NCBI RefSeq assembly: GCF_001949145.1
Contig: NW_019091457.1
Location: forward strand, 520,986 to 584,985
DNA: 64,000 bases
From: Acanthaster planci
Taxonomy: Eukaryota > Echinodermata > Asteroidea > Valvatida > Acanthasteridae
Direction of reading: 5' to 3'
Part shown: positions 22,790 to 33,680 of the stretch, in pieces
Numbering within the stretch: position 1 is the stretch's first letter
Layout of the letters: every line of letters begins with the position of its first letter
Translations under genes and position numbers: made by a program
Notes under the pieces: model-generated
What the model was told of the DNA's origin: nothing
The model's database searches: none
What the model saw: only the letters and a program-made list of their open reading frames with translations

Positions 22790-23366
22790 TCCTCTTTCCA
22801 TTACCATTATGTGATGTTGCAGGCTTCAGTCATGGAATGGTAATAGCGCCCTCCATGGTTGGTCAGCATTTTAAAGTGGAGCCTCTGATGCAGTAAACAC
22901 AACAGAAATTCCTCCTGCCAGGATTCCTAGGTGAAACCAATCAATGTCATCAAGTTCTGTCAATTTTATTCCATTGTTAACCCTGAAGTTTCCAGGTTAT
23001 TTTGTACCATCTCACAGCCGAGATCTTGGCCACCCCATGCCCAATTTTCTTTCAAAACTCGGCATGCATGTAAAACACTCCTAATTCAAAACAGATGTGG
23101 AGTTTTAAATCAATGTGATATACAACTTAAAGTTGATACGGTCACTTGAAGTTGAAGGTTACAAGCGTACCAGCCACTGTGTGCACTCAGCCCAGCAGTT
23201 GAAAGTGCGGGTACGTTTTTTTGGGTTGACCTGTTTCAGGAAAGTGGGTGCTGCATGAGAACAGTTCATGTGATTTTCACAGAACTGCTGTCAAGGTGAC
23301 TGTAAAAAGCTGCTACATGAAACTAAAGTCTTAGCTCGTAAAAATATGGAAAAGTATGGCTGTCCT

Positions 23367-23660
23367 CTTTCACGTGGCCAAGCGGTTAGGGTCTATGGTA
23401 TCCAATCATAGGGTTGAAGGTTCGAATCGAGCTGCTGGCAGTACGCTGTGGCCCTTGGCAAGCCACTTCACCCCTGCTTGCCTCTCTCCACCCAGGAGTA
23501 TAAATGGGTACCAGCATTAGCTGGGAAGCAACCAGTAATTGATTGGCATCCCATCCAAGGGGGAAAAGAAATATTCTCAATCATTTCGTGCCAAGGAAAC
23601 TGCAAATAAACACCAGCCTGATGAGCTTTCAGGAAAAAGGGGTGCTTGTAACGAGAAAGA
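23367..23660 (+). mobile_element. tRNA-derived SINE
   Basis: A tRNA-like head has GGCCAAGCGGTTAGGG (A box) and GGTTCGAATCG (B box). A body typical of marine-animal SINEs follows, with CTTGGCAAGCCACTTCACCC, CTCTCCACCCAGGAGTATAA and ATGGGTACC. It ends at or next to the truncated end of the gypsy element (about 23665), so one may have inserted into the other or the truncation happened at the SINE edge. Confidence 0.75.
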
Positions 23661-23688
23661 TACATGGATCACGAAAATGTAGGAGCCA

Positions 23689-24447
23689 TCATAGGGCTCC
23701 GTGATCTGTCCGGATTGTGACTTTTCTCCTGTAGATGTAGGATTGGAACTGCTTCAGGAATACAACAATGGCCAAAAGTTCCCTACGTGTCACACAGTAT
23801 TTTCTTTCGGGCTTACTCAGAACTCGGCTACCATAGGCCATGACCCTCTCCTGACCATCAACTACCTGTGAGAGGACACCGCCTATCCCGACGTTACTGG
23901 CATCAGTATCAAGTATGTAGTCTCCCTCCGGAGTAAGATATGCTAGGATACGTGCTTCCTGTAAGAACTTCTTTAACATTTCAAATGCATCCTCACACTG
24001 ATCATCCCACACGAACTCTTTTCCCTTCTCCGTTAGGCGATGTAGTGGTTGAGGTTTATCCGCAAAGCCTCTGACAAAACATCTGTAGTAGGACGCCAGC
24101 CCTAAAAAGCTCTGTACTTTGGCAACTGTAGTAGGTGTAGGCCAATCTTGCACTACCTTGGTCTTCTTGGGATCTGTTGCAACACCTTGGTTGGATACAA
24201 TGTGCCCAAGGTACAGCTCACTCTTCTTAAAGAGCTCACATTTCTTCGGTTTGAGTATTAACCCGGCATTACGAAGGCACTGGAACACGACCTTTAGGCA
24301 ATTCAACTCTCCTTGTACCGTCTTTGAAAAGATGATGATGTCGTCAAGATAAACCAGCAATATTTCCCATTGTAGGCCAGCGAGCACTCGCTCCATCAGC
24401 CTCTCAAAGGTCGAAAGAGCATTGCAGAGACCGAAGGGCATGACCCA
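23689..24447 (-). pseudogene. Gypsy RT (palm) and RNase H fragment
   Basis: It contains MPFGLCNA, the catalytic YLDD box (in LLVYLDDIIIFSK, about 24340-24353), the FLGLASYYRCFV connector, and RNase H motifs DTDAS (about 23897-23911) and RTDHGAL. The catalytic Asp residues are kept. The frame is closed at both sides by in-frame stops, and the sequence reads on for only a few residues (WLLHFRDP) after the stop at 23689-23691. Confidence 0.9.
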
Positions 24448-24588
24448 CTAACAGTAAAGGCCTCCGCGCACGACAAATGTTGTCTTCTTATGTCCGTCTT
24501 CGTCAATCTCTACCTGGCAATACCCTGCAACAAGATCTAAAGTGGAAAACCACTCTGTGCCTGATAAGGTGTCCAACGAATCATCAAT

Positions 24589-25479
24589 TCATGGTACAGG
24601 GTAAGCGTCCTTCACGGTCAGTGCATTGAGGCGGCGATAATCTATACAAAACCTTTTCGTTCCGTCTTTTTTCGGAACAAGCACTACGTTTGCCGCCCAG
24701 GGGTTATCACAAGGCTGGACTTTCCCATCGTTCAGAAGATTCTTAACTTGGCAAGCTATTTCTTCCTGCTCTATAGGTGAATGTCTCCTCAGCCTTTCCT
24801 TCACAGGCGCTGCATTGCCAGTGTTGATGTGGTGCTTAACCCAGTCTGTTTGGCCAAGGTCTCCATCCCCCTTAGAGAACACATCCTGGTATTCCCACAG
24901 TAACCTTGCAATCTCCCTGTGGTACTGCTGGTCCACTTCCGTCTTACATCTGTGGAACAATTCAACCAGGTGGTCAGGAACATGTAGCTGGTCTCCCACA
25001 TGTGACTGCGGTTTCGACACGTCAATGATTTCTTCCTCGCCTATAGGAGTAAGATAACCCGCCATAGTTCCACTATGAACCACACGCTCCCTCCTGCCCG
25101 GGTTGAATACACGAATCGCCAAAACTTCTTGATTGGCTGTCACCACTGCTCGGACCACAACCATTCCTTTACTCACAATCTCACTGTGATCAACTCGCTC
25201 CAGTATTCCCAACCCATGCACCGTCTTTCTTCCACTAACATGGCCCGGTAAAATCGTTTCGTGGCCCAGTGGCACCCTGGTTGTCCTCCCAATGACAACC
25301 CTGGATGAAATCGTCACCTCATAATCATCACTACACTTCACCCTTTCCCCATTGACGGTAAGTTCAAGTGTCCTGAAGTTTAGGCTCCCACACGTTGGAT
25401 ACAGAAAGTCCATCTGCAGACTGAAGGTGTCCAATAGTTGCATATACCGGATATGTCGTCCTCCCCACTTGCAACTCAA
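24589..25479 (-). pseudogene. Gypsy pol fragment: protease-RT linker and RT fingers
   Basis: It encodes a linker ([16 protein letters not shown]), then [20 protein letters not shown], the [12 protein letters not shown] segment, and [20 protein letters not shown], the classic RT finger motif. It ends VKDAYPVP at a stop (24589-24591). The frame then continues past this stop with SLDTLSGTEWFSTLDLVAGY, so only the stop separates the two RT pieces. Confidence 0.9.
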
Positions 25480-25559
25480 TCCAGGCGCTACTCAATGTCT
25501 TTATTTGTGAACCATCCGCATTCCTTATGCTTGAGCCCTAAGAAGAGAGACATGGCCTG

Positions 25560-25700
25560 CTGTCAGGTGACATTTTGTGGTACAATGTTAACAACAGGAA
25601 GGTGTCCGTTGCTCCAGTGTCTACAAGAAGCTTCACCTGCTGTCCCTGTATTACTGCCGGCACAAACATGCCCCTCTTTGCCCTCTCCGTTGGCATTCTG
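25560..25700 (-). pseudogene. Gypsy aspartic protease fragment
   Basis: The minus strand reads VKLLVDTGATDTFL around 25585-25640, carrying the DTGA active-site motif of retroviral-type proteases. It lies in a different frame from both the gag knuckle segment and the RT segment, so there is a frame break on each side. Confidence 0.8.
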
Positions 25701-25722
25701 ACATTACCGTCCATGCAGTTCT

Positions 25723-26199
25723 CTAGTGGTTGCCCGTCGCTGTCTGCTGGCCCTTGTCTTCTCCCAGACTCCCCTCAGGCCTCAGGGTAGGCTGCATGTC
25801 GTTTCCCGACCAATGCCTCTTGGCTGGAGGGTGTGTGCAGTCGTGGGCGAAATGTCCTTTCTTATCACACCTGAAGCAAACAATGTCCTCCCTAGGTCGC
25901 CTCCAAGTAGTCAGCACCTGCAGGACCTCCTGGTTGCTGTACGGTATACCCCCACCTTCAGCTCCACCTTGCATTAAACCTCTCACCCAGTCTTTCGCCT
26001 CTGCCTGGGCTGTCTGTATGGTCTCCACCATTCTTTTCTGGTTGTCTTCTACTAATTTCTCCAACCTCTCCAACTCAGTGTCAGACTCTACCATTCTGGT
26101 GAACTTCAGGTTCCTCCCGGACCTTTGCTGTTCCACCTTCAGGAAGCTTCCTGTAGCCATTGCAGCCCTGACAGCCTCATTGAGCGTTCTTGGCTGCAC
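25723..26199 (-). pseudogene. Gypsy gag C-terminus with CCHC zinc knuckle
   Basis: The segment has CFRCDKKGHFAHDC, a C-x2-C-x4-H-x4-C nucleic-acid-binding knuckle. Before it lie acidic and helical stretches (ELERLEKLVEDNQKRMVET) typical of gag. The start at 26199 is only the first Met of the open stretch. Confidence 0.85.
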
Positions 26200-26336
26200 T
26201 CAGAATATTCCCTCTCGGATCGCTCGATCCTTGATGGCATCTGAAAAATGGCCTCTCACTTGGCAGTCCCTACCTTCTTCCGCGATGTACGGATATGCCA
26301 GAGCAGCCAATTCCTTGATTGACTGACTCGATTCCC

Positions 26337-26844
26337 TCAGGGTCTCCTTTGGTCCATTAAATGGTTCTCCGACAACTGGCCAGGCCCAAATCTAGCCTCC
26401 AGTTTGTCCTTTAATTCCTTGTAGGTCATCTCCGAACTACCACTCGTTGTGGTGGACAACAACTTGACAGCCACCTCTTGTAAACTTGCTGCCAAAAAGA
26501 CTCTGGCCTGTCTATCTGTCCACCCATTGGCCAATCTTACATGCCTCAAAATTCCCCAGATAGTCTCTCCAAGAAGTGTTCCCATTGTACCGATCAGGTA
26601 CAATATTTGGTCGCCTCAACTCTTCACAAGCACAACTATCATTCTCTGACTTAACCTCCGGCTCTCGCCTACTTAGGTTGGATCTGTCACTACATGGAGT
26701 TGGCTTCTGCTCACCAGTAGATCTCCCCGTACCAGCTGCCGCATCCTTTCCATCAGCGGACCCAACCCTTGTTGTGTCAGTTGTACCCTCTGCATCAAAG
26801 TTGAAGCAGGTGTATTTGTAGGTGCTACCTGCATAGAACTCCAT
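26337..26844 (-). pseudogene. Gypsy gag core in two frames
   Basis: One frame reads NIVPDRYNGNTSWRDYLGNF and CKIGQWVDR, the other continues NGWTDRQARVFLAASLQEVA and YKELKDKLEARFGPGQ. Together they match the capsid-like region of gypsy gag; the switch lies near 26520. Further upstream (to about 27300) only short degraded pieces remain. Confidence 0.8.
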
Positions 26845-27317
26845 GTCTGGTATTTGGTCCTTGGTTTTGGTGTCGGCCTATAACATGTCACAGGCGTTGA
26901 GGATATCAGGCTACAGCTCCCATTATCTCTCACAGTTTCAAAGTACCCAGGACTCCTTGGCGGCGATTCCACCATCTTATCCCCCTCAGCCTGCAATTGC
27001 TGACCTTCAAATCGTGCCTTGGAGCTTCCTAATGAGTCCAGCTGCCCTTTCAGTTGTCCCAGTTTCGCCCAAAGCTTTTCCGTCTCGGCCTCTAATCACC
27101 ACCTCTCGTCCATGTAACTCAAGGTTGCTGAGGAGTCCTCTAAAACTTGTATCTGCTCTTCTGGCACTGCTACATGTTCTTCCAACTGCTGCATTTCCAT
27201 GCTGCCCATAGGTGATAAGTTGACCCTGTATTGTTGATGTGTTCCTACGCAGGTGATGACTGATGAAACTTCTCACTGTTCACTGTGGGTTGTAAGATTT
27301 GAATAATCCCAGTGCCT

Positions 27318-27335
27318 ATTCCACTTCTGACACCA
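27318..27335 (-). other. Retrotransposon primer binding site
   Basis: On the minus strand TGGTGTCAGAAGTGGAAT lies two bases after the LTR end (CCACA). TGG plus a tRNA 3'-end complement at this place is the primer site of LTR retrotransposons, and this version is common in metazoan gypsy elements. Confidence 0.8.
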
Positions 27336-27337
27336 TT

Positions 27338-28002
27338 TGTGGCGTGTTCCTCCCCTGATGTCACCTCCGCTGCCATCTACCTGGGGCAAGTGACTATCCA
27401 TGGCGACCTGGGTAAGGCCTTGGCCATCCTACGAGCGGTCTAATAAGAAGGCCGGGGGAGCTGACTTGTTGCGGGGCAGTCTACCACCTGGCACCAGGGC
27501 ACACACTCATGCACTCTCAAGCACACTACACAAAACCAATATCTAAGGGAGGAATGAACCAGTGACTGAAAAGAGCCAATACACAACCTTGTCTGATGGT
27601 CTTGATTGGTATATTTATTCATGTACCTAGGGGCATCTTGTAAGGTGTTTGGTCCAAACAGGGCTGACAACGGCAAAATCCCCTCTCCAGCCCAGTAACT
27701 GGGGTTCTAACTCACCCTGGTTCGTTGTCTTCAGGAACACCAGTTTGCGCAGTGCAAACACCAACTCCAGGTCCTAGGCAACGAGAGGTGGAAGACAAGC
27801 AAGACACAGCGTACACAAGCTTGCGACCAAACATGGCGCAGTGACAGAAGATCCCGACCGCGTGCAAGCCACGAGCTTAAATACCCATGCCAGGTACCAA
27901 CTCCCTATGCAATTCATGCACAGCACTATCAGCTTGAGCCCGCATACCAGTTGTACATAAACTTCAACAAGCCCCACCATACAAATTAACTGTTCTGCTA
28001 CA
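27338..28002 (-). repeat. 5' LTR of the gypsy element
   Basis: Read on the minus strand it would start TGTAGCAGAACAG and end ACGCCACA, giving the usual TG...CA. Inside are a TATA-like GGTATTTAAGC (about 27875-27886) and an AATAAA near 27617, which fit U3 and R/U5. With no second LTR the outer boundary is inferred from the TG alone. Confidence 0.6.
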
Positions 28003-28960
28003 GTAGTTGCTTTCTTCACTGTGGGTAAATTTCAAAGCGTTTATTTTGCACTTAAAAAAAAATAAAAATGGGAATCAGGTCAATAGACCTTCATACAGTA
28101 CGTTATTGATGTAATTGCAAAGGCTTGGGTACTCAGTGCAGTACGCAGCGATAGTAGCAAGTGTGATAACTCAACTTTTTGTCGTGTATGGATGTAGGCC
28201 TATTGAAGGGCAGACCTGTAAACAGGGCCCGACATATACTCCATCATAATATACTGGGCCCTGTCCTGATTGATCAGATTTCTTTCAAAAAACTTTATCC
28301 GGGATATCCGGGGGAATAACTAAACGTCCGCTTGATTTTATGAGCTGAAAATGCACCAGTACAATGTCTGTTCACTACTTACAAGTAAACTATCCCCTAG
28401 GTTACTAATTGCAAAAAAACTTGCCTTTTGCTTGTTTCAAGGGGAAAATATTGCCTTTTTGTTGCCATTTTCCCACTCCAGAGAAATTTTGTCCCACTTG
28501 CACAAAACTGACAGCTGTTTTGTCACTTTAGTGTCACGTCACAGAGTGCAAGCCGCACTACCAATGATTTGCCGAAAGTGTGTGACTGGACAGGGAACCA
28601 GACAAGGGCGTTGCGTATTTGCTGTACATGTCAGTGTAGGACGATATGTGTAAATATAGTGAACATGCAATGTTAGAATTCTGGAAATACTTATATGCCA
28701 GAGTTTGTCAGTCTAGCAAGAAAGACTGGGATTTTGCCTTCTCATCTGTGGTAATTAATGATGCATCCAAGTGCCTTGCCTTCCCAAATTACAAAGCCAG
28801 GCTTCTCACGCATATGAAATTTACATGAACAGCACATGCAATTTTAGAATTCTGGAAATGCGTGCACTTTAATACAGGTATGCTAAAGTGTGTTGAAACT
28901 AGCTTAAAAGATTTTTATTCATGCTGCCGCCATGTGCCTGCTTTCCAGAGTTCAAGAAAC

Positions 28961-29028
28961 CTACCCCCAGAACTGTCCGACATTCGCGGGAGCAGAGCAG
29001 ACGCTGGACCCCACAGTTCTGGGGGTAC
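28961..29028. mobile_element. Tiny hairpin element with CTACCCCCAGAACTGT termini
   Basis: The left arm CTACCCCCAGAACTGT and right arm ACAGTTCTGGGGGTAC are near-perfect reverse complements around a 36-base GC-rich core. A second, shorter version lies at 30114-30156 and a single arm near 16191. Confidence 0.6.
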
Positions 29029-29029
29029 A

Positions 29030-29120
29030 CGAGACCGAGTTGACTTGGGACCAAGTTGACCTGAGGCGGAGTTGACTCGAGGCAAGTTGATTCCAGACCC
29101 ATCAAGTTGGCGACTTCAAA
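29030..29120. repeat. Short irregular GTTGAC repeat
   Basis: GAGTTGACTTGGG, AAGTTGACCTGAG, GAGTTGACTCGAG, AAGTTGATTCCAG and AAGTTGGCGAC follow each other at 16-20 base spacing, directly after the hairpin element at 28961-29028. Confidence 0.6.
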
Positions 29121-29802
29121 CCGATGAGTATACACTGTGTTTACATTGCCATGTTTCACCGGACCATCTCCGAATCTTTAAAAAAGCAATTTGTAGAGTC
29201 CAAGTTGCTCAGACTATTATTAACTGATCTACATCATCCTGATGCAGTTGTGTCAAATATCATTTCAAAAATTCAAATATGCACAGCAAATACATGTCCC
29301 TCAGGACACATCACACCAGTCTGCGCATTGCATGGATCGTCCAGACATGTCATTCTTGATAAAATTTAGCTAACCTGCATCTTTGAATGGCCTACTCTTA
29401 CAGCTGCACATGAGCACATCATCACACCCAACGACTTGCTTGGGCATAAACAATTTATAAGACGTGTGCAATTAATCTAAGTGGGCATATAGGCCTACTA
29501 AAATTACTCATGTCATTTTAACAGAAATGGGCCTGACATGTACTGTAGCCATGCCTAGTTGATCCTAGTCCTACTACTAGTGAGTACTACTCCTAGGATT
29601 AGTCTCAACATGGTCTTTTCCTTTCTCCATGGTCTCAAGGACTAGGCCTATGAATTTTATTCTTGTAAGTGTGGAATAATAAAAGCAAAACACATTGTAC
29701 TTACTCCGTATCACGTAGGTGTGCCAGCGATTCCTCAGAGACTAATAATTTCTTACGTGTTGTCTAGATGATACACAAATAAAACGGATAAAAGCGACCA
29801 CC

Positions 29803-29988
29803 ATGCGGTCAGTATTACTACTAATTTCGGTACTGAGTACAATACTACTACTACCGTCACGCGAGCACGTGTGCCACCGCACCCACGTGTTGTGTGCGAT
29901 GTCCGTAGTCGGTCCGCCATATAGGGTCCGTGACAAGACCATGCTGGAATCGACTGCGGTCGCGTCGAGGGTGCAAGTGCCATGTGGT
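29803..29988 (+). CDS. Possible first exon of a secreted protein (weak)
   Basis: CCACCATG gives a good translation start context. The frame begins MRSVLLLISVLSTILLLPS, shaped like a signal peptide, followed by a short Cys-containing stretch, and a donor-like TG/gtgagt lies near 29988. The stretch is richer in CpG than its surroundings. No protein family is recognised and no following exon was found, so it may be chance. Confidence 0.2.
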
Positions 29989-30113
29989 GAGTTTTTACAT
30001 GAGAAATATGGCATCGGCAAGGACGTCATTATCGGGGAAAAACAATACCAAAGATAATTTGTGGTCATACTATTTAGCGTCAACAGCATGACCCATTTAA
30101 GCAAGCATCAACG

Positions 30114-30156
30114 CTACCCCCAGAATAGTGGGGGTCCGACGTAGTTCTGGGGGTAC
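30114..30156. mobile_element. Second tiny hairpin element
   Basis: CTACCCCCAGAA and TTCTGGGGGTAC are exact inverted arms but for the outermost base, with a short core that carries another TGGGGGT. It shares arms with 28961-29028 but has a different core. Confidence 0.55.
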
Positions 30157-33100
30157 ATCAACGCAACAAGAATTCCCATGTACAAGATTAGGACCCAGCA
30201 GAGCAAGTGAACACAGCGCTCCGAGTTGTGATGTTGATTGTGACTCATGTGAAGTCGGCCGAGCATTGCAAAACTATTGAAAATGTTCACGGAGTCCCCA
30301 AACTGACATCGTTCTCGCGATTTTCCCAAGATTTGAGTGTTACTAATGACCATGTTTTCCTTATGGCTTTAGGAAAACTGTGAATGCTTTCATTGCCAGT
30401 GGAATACATTTGTGTTAGTCAGCTCCACACCTTGTGTTAATCACATCAATAATAAAAGAAAACAGGTGCCACAGTGGTAACAAATGTGTTGTTAGTGAAC
30501 ATGTGAAATACATGATTCAGTGTCCATTTTGAATAGTGCATGTTCAAAAGGCTGTATTTCTGTAACATGTGCAATTGTACCTCATGTAAATGTTGTATTG
30601 CATCGACAAAAATTTCCAGAATACCTGTGTGAGCAGTTAGTTAACATTGACTGGTGTTACGCATAATATTATGAATTTTCATGAAAAAGTATGAAGTTTG
30701 AGGAGAAGGGTTCTGTTTTCTTGATACTCGGTGTTGGGAGGTCTGCTAGGGTATTCCCCATTATCTCATTATTAAAACAAAGACGATATATACCTGATCT
30801 GCATTCTTGTAGTGTGCACGAGACACAATACAGTATAGGATTTCCTATTTCGTGGCCCCCAAAATTAACTCAAAACTGAAGATATACCATTGTGAGACCA
30901 ATTCCAGTCCCTGCTTCCTTTATTCTCCTTTCAAACTGTCAAAGTGGAACACTTCTAAAAAATAATCTACGTATTTCCACAATCACAAAATAGATAATCT
31001 GCCATTCTTATTTCTTCAACATGTGTTAATCATCTATGAAGAGAAGTTACACTAGGTAAGTGACATCCATGGAACACTGTCCTCTTCTGTTGGTCTTTGG
31101 CAGAACCAAATGTGCAGTTCAATCAGGAGTTATTAACAGTACATGACCGGTAACCAGTGATGAGCTATACATCTAAAATAACACTGGCTGGTCTCCATTT
31201 ATGGTAAGCCAAGCTTTGGCCATAAGCAAAGTGAAGTTCGACAGTGCCTCAAGACTTGCCTACATTACAGACCAGTTAATTTGCAATACCAGTACAAAGA
31301 AATAATACTGAAACTTGGGAGACAAATACGTGCTCAGCTTTTGGAATTATCAACCAACAGTACAATGTAATCTTTTTCTCTTTTTTTTTGTCCGAAAGAA
31401 AAAGTTGCATTGCCACTGTGTGAAACCTTTTTGAGTGGATCTCGGTATGTATACAGGAAAATCTCAGCATTTGTTCCGTACCAGGAAATACGGACAGGTA
31501 ACTATCTGATGAATTTCTGAATTTGTTAGTTACATGACCATCAAAAGTGTTAGTAGGGATCCAAATGTGCACTTGGTTATTAAGAAGATAAAGTCTAATA
31601 CAGCAGAAGCCTCAAAAAGTCAATTCAGACTTTCAGACTTGTCTCTGTAATGTCAGGTACATGCTATAACAAAATGTAACAAAAATAGTCGAAATGGAAC
31701 ATGCGAATCAGTTTAAGTTAATAAACGCTTCCCACTCTTTACAATTTGGTGAGGCTACAAAAACATTTCCTTTGTAGAAAATAATCTGATGGTTGGCTAA
31801 GTTAATCCTCTAATGGAATGAAATACTTGCTGATCTGAACTTAAAAGCCTCCTGTCAATCGCCATTTAAGAGAGTTGTTTTCATGACCTGACCCAATCAC
31901 AATAATTTAAAGAGCAGAAAATACACGTTTCCATGCATTTCCTTTGCATTTCCACGTTGCACTGGGTTTTCAACCCGGAAAACCATGTTTCACCACTACA
32001 TTATACAACACTCCCACTCTACAACTTCTTTTGACATTCCACACATTTGCATTGTTGTGAATTTTCACGACATTAAATCTTCAACAACCAAAAAATTGAC
32101 ACTACGGTTAATAAAACAGTGGGTTTTAGTCTCTGTACTATAACTCCAAAAGAAAACAACTGATCCCCTACAAAATTCAGTTCATTTGCCCGTTGCCAAT
32201 ACATGTCTCTCTAGTATACAGCTTTATTTAAAGTAGGCTTATTTCGATCAGTCTGCATACTTCAATAACCAAAAAATGGCAAGGTTTTTCTCTCTGTCTC
32301 AAATCTATGTCTTCAAATCTCATGACTGGCAAATTTAGATATCCCGGGACAAAGAAGTGTGTCTAGTGCATATGTAGGATTCAGAAGATCTGTAAATGTG
32401 TGTCAACGAACAGATCAAAAGAATGATCTGAATTCTTGAACTACTTTTTCCTCACGGTTGGCAAGAAATACAAGCCAATATCTGAAAATCATACTAATCT
32501 GGTGCAGCCCACGCAAAGCCTAAAAAGTATTCAAAAAACACAGACCTGTTCACTTACGCTGTGACACCCCTGGTAAATCTTCGACTTCCATGAATCAGTG
32601 ACTTACGTTTTAGAGTCGAACTTTACCAGATACGTTTGACAAATGGACAGATAATGCAGGGACATTAAAGCTCGTAAGCCTTCTTGATCATTTTGACATC
32701 CATTTCTAAATACCGAAGACGGTACACCATTTTTTTCTCTTCATTAATGTTTCATCATTTGCAGGGAATTCCTACAACATGCTTTTTTAATACATTTCTC
32801 AATACATTTTTTTAAACCACATTCAAATGCTGTTTCATGCAAAAAATTAATTTTGGATCTTGCCGATGTAAATTACTCACTTCAAAAATGAATTGACAGA
32901 GAATTGGCCGAGAGAAATCATTCTTCAAAATAATTGTAACTCAAAGTTTTCCGTTAAGTACAGGTGCATCAAGTTAATTTTTTTAAGTGGTTTTCTGATA
33001 CAATACCACAGCAACACAAAACCCATGTTATGCATATTCATGACAATTAATATTCATATGGTTTCATTCATAATTACATGTCATCAGTGACACAACCTAT

Positions 33101-33674
33101 TGCATTTCACACTACTTCACAAAATAAAGCTAATTCATAGTCCACCCCCCCTGTGTAATAAAGCAAACGACCAAATGCTAAACTCAAAATCATTTATTTT
33201 CAAACAGCTTTAAAATTTCAGATCAATTTCTGACTATATGCTATCGAATCCAGGCACACCTTGGGATTTCAGCTTTCTTCCTTTTTTCAGTTTGATTTCA
33301 AGTTCTCACTCATTTTCTTCCCCACCTTATTACAATAAAATGCTAACTCCAGCAAAAAAGCAAAGGAAAAAAAAACACAGAGTTACATCAACAGTTTCAA
33401 ATAGCTTTAAAATTTCAGGTTAATTTTTAATTTGCTATCAAATCCAGGCAGACACTGAGGTTTCAGCTTGCTTCATTTTTTTCAGTATGATTTCGGGTTC
33501 TGCCTCATCTCTTTTTACGCTCACATAATATAAAATCCTGTTTTCAACATTGTGCGACTCGTTACGCAATCACACACAATTCTCTACAACAAACCATTCA
33601 AGAGATGAAGTCAAAGAGTACCTGGTCTCCTGAGTTAATGTTTGATTTACTGTCACCAGACCAAACACATTAAT

Positions 33675-33680
33675 TTTATT
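33675..33680 (-). terminator. Candidate polyadenylation signal for GPAM
   Basis: AATAAA on the minus strand, about 1.56 kb past the GPAM stop. Others lie farther away (for example near 33192 and 32223). Which is used cannot be told from sequence alone. Confidence 0.25.

Larger units (their letters stand above)
23661..28002 (-). mobile_element. Decayed, 3'-truncated Ty3/gypsy LTR retrotransposon
   Basis: Read on the minus strand: an LTR (27338-28002), a primer binding site, gag with a CCHC knuckle, an aspartic protease, reverse transcriptase and RNase H; then the sequence stops, with no integrase and no second LTR. The order gag-PR-RT-RH is that of Ty3/gypsy (Metaviridae). Gag and pol pieces lie in different frames, with changes near 26520 and between about 25480 and 25620. 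The RT-RH frame has three stops (24589-24591, 24448-24450, 23689-23691). It is a dead relic, lying between genes and antisense to the NKAP-like remnant. Confidence 0.92.
28003..33674. other. Intergenic region downstream of GPAM, few features
   Basis: Mostly AT-rich with no recognised gene. It holds two small hairpin elements (28961-29028, 30114-30156), a GTTGAC-rich stretch (29030-29120) and a CpG-rich island-like segment around 29800-30050 with a short open frame, listed separately. Confidence 0.4.

Noticed and set aside
22132-22896. Long open frames across 22132-22896
   Set aside because: They consist almost wholly of N; translation through an assembly gap has no meaning.
25730-26326. A 198-codon plus-strand frame at 25730-26326
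   Set aside because: It is antisense to the gypsy gag segment, whose CCHC knuckle on the minus strand is unmistakable.
29541-29600. Near-palindrome around CCTACTACTAGTGAGTACTA
   Set aside because: The pairing is short and imperfect and built from simple CTA/TAC words, so it can arise by chance in such sequence.
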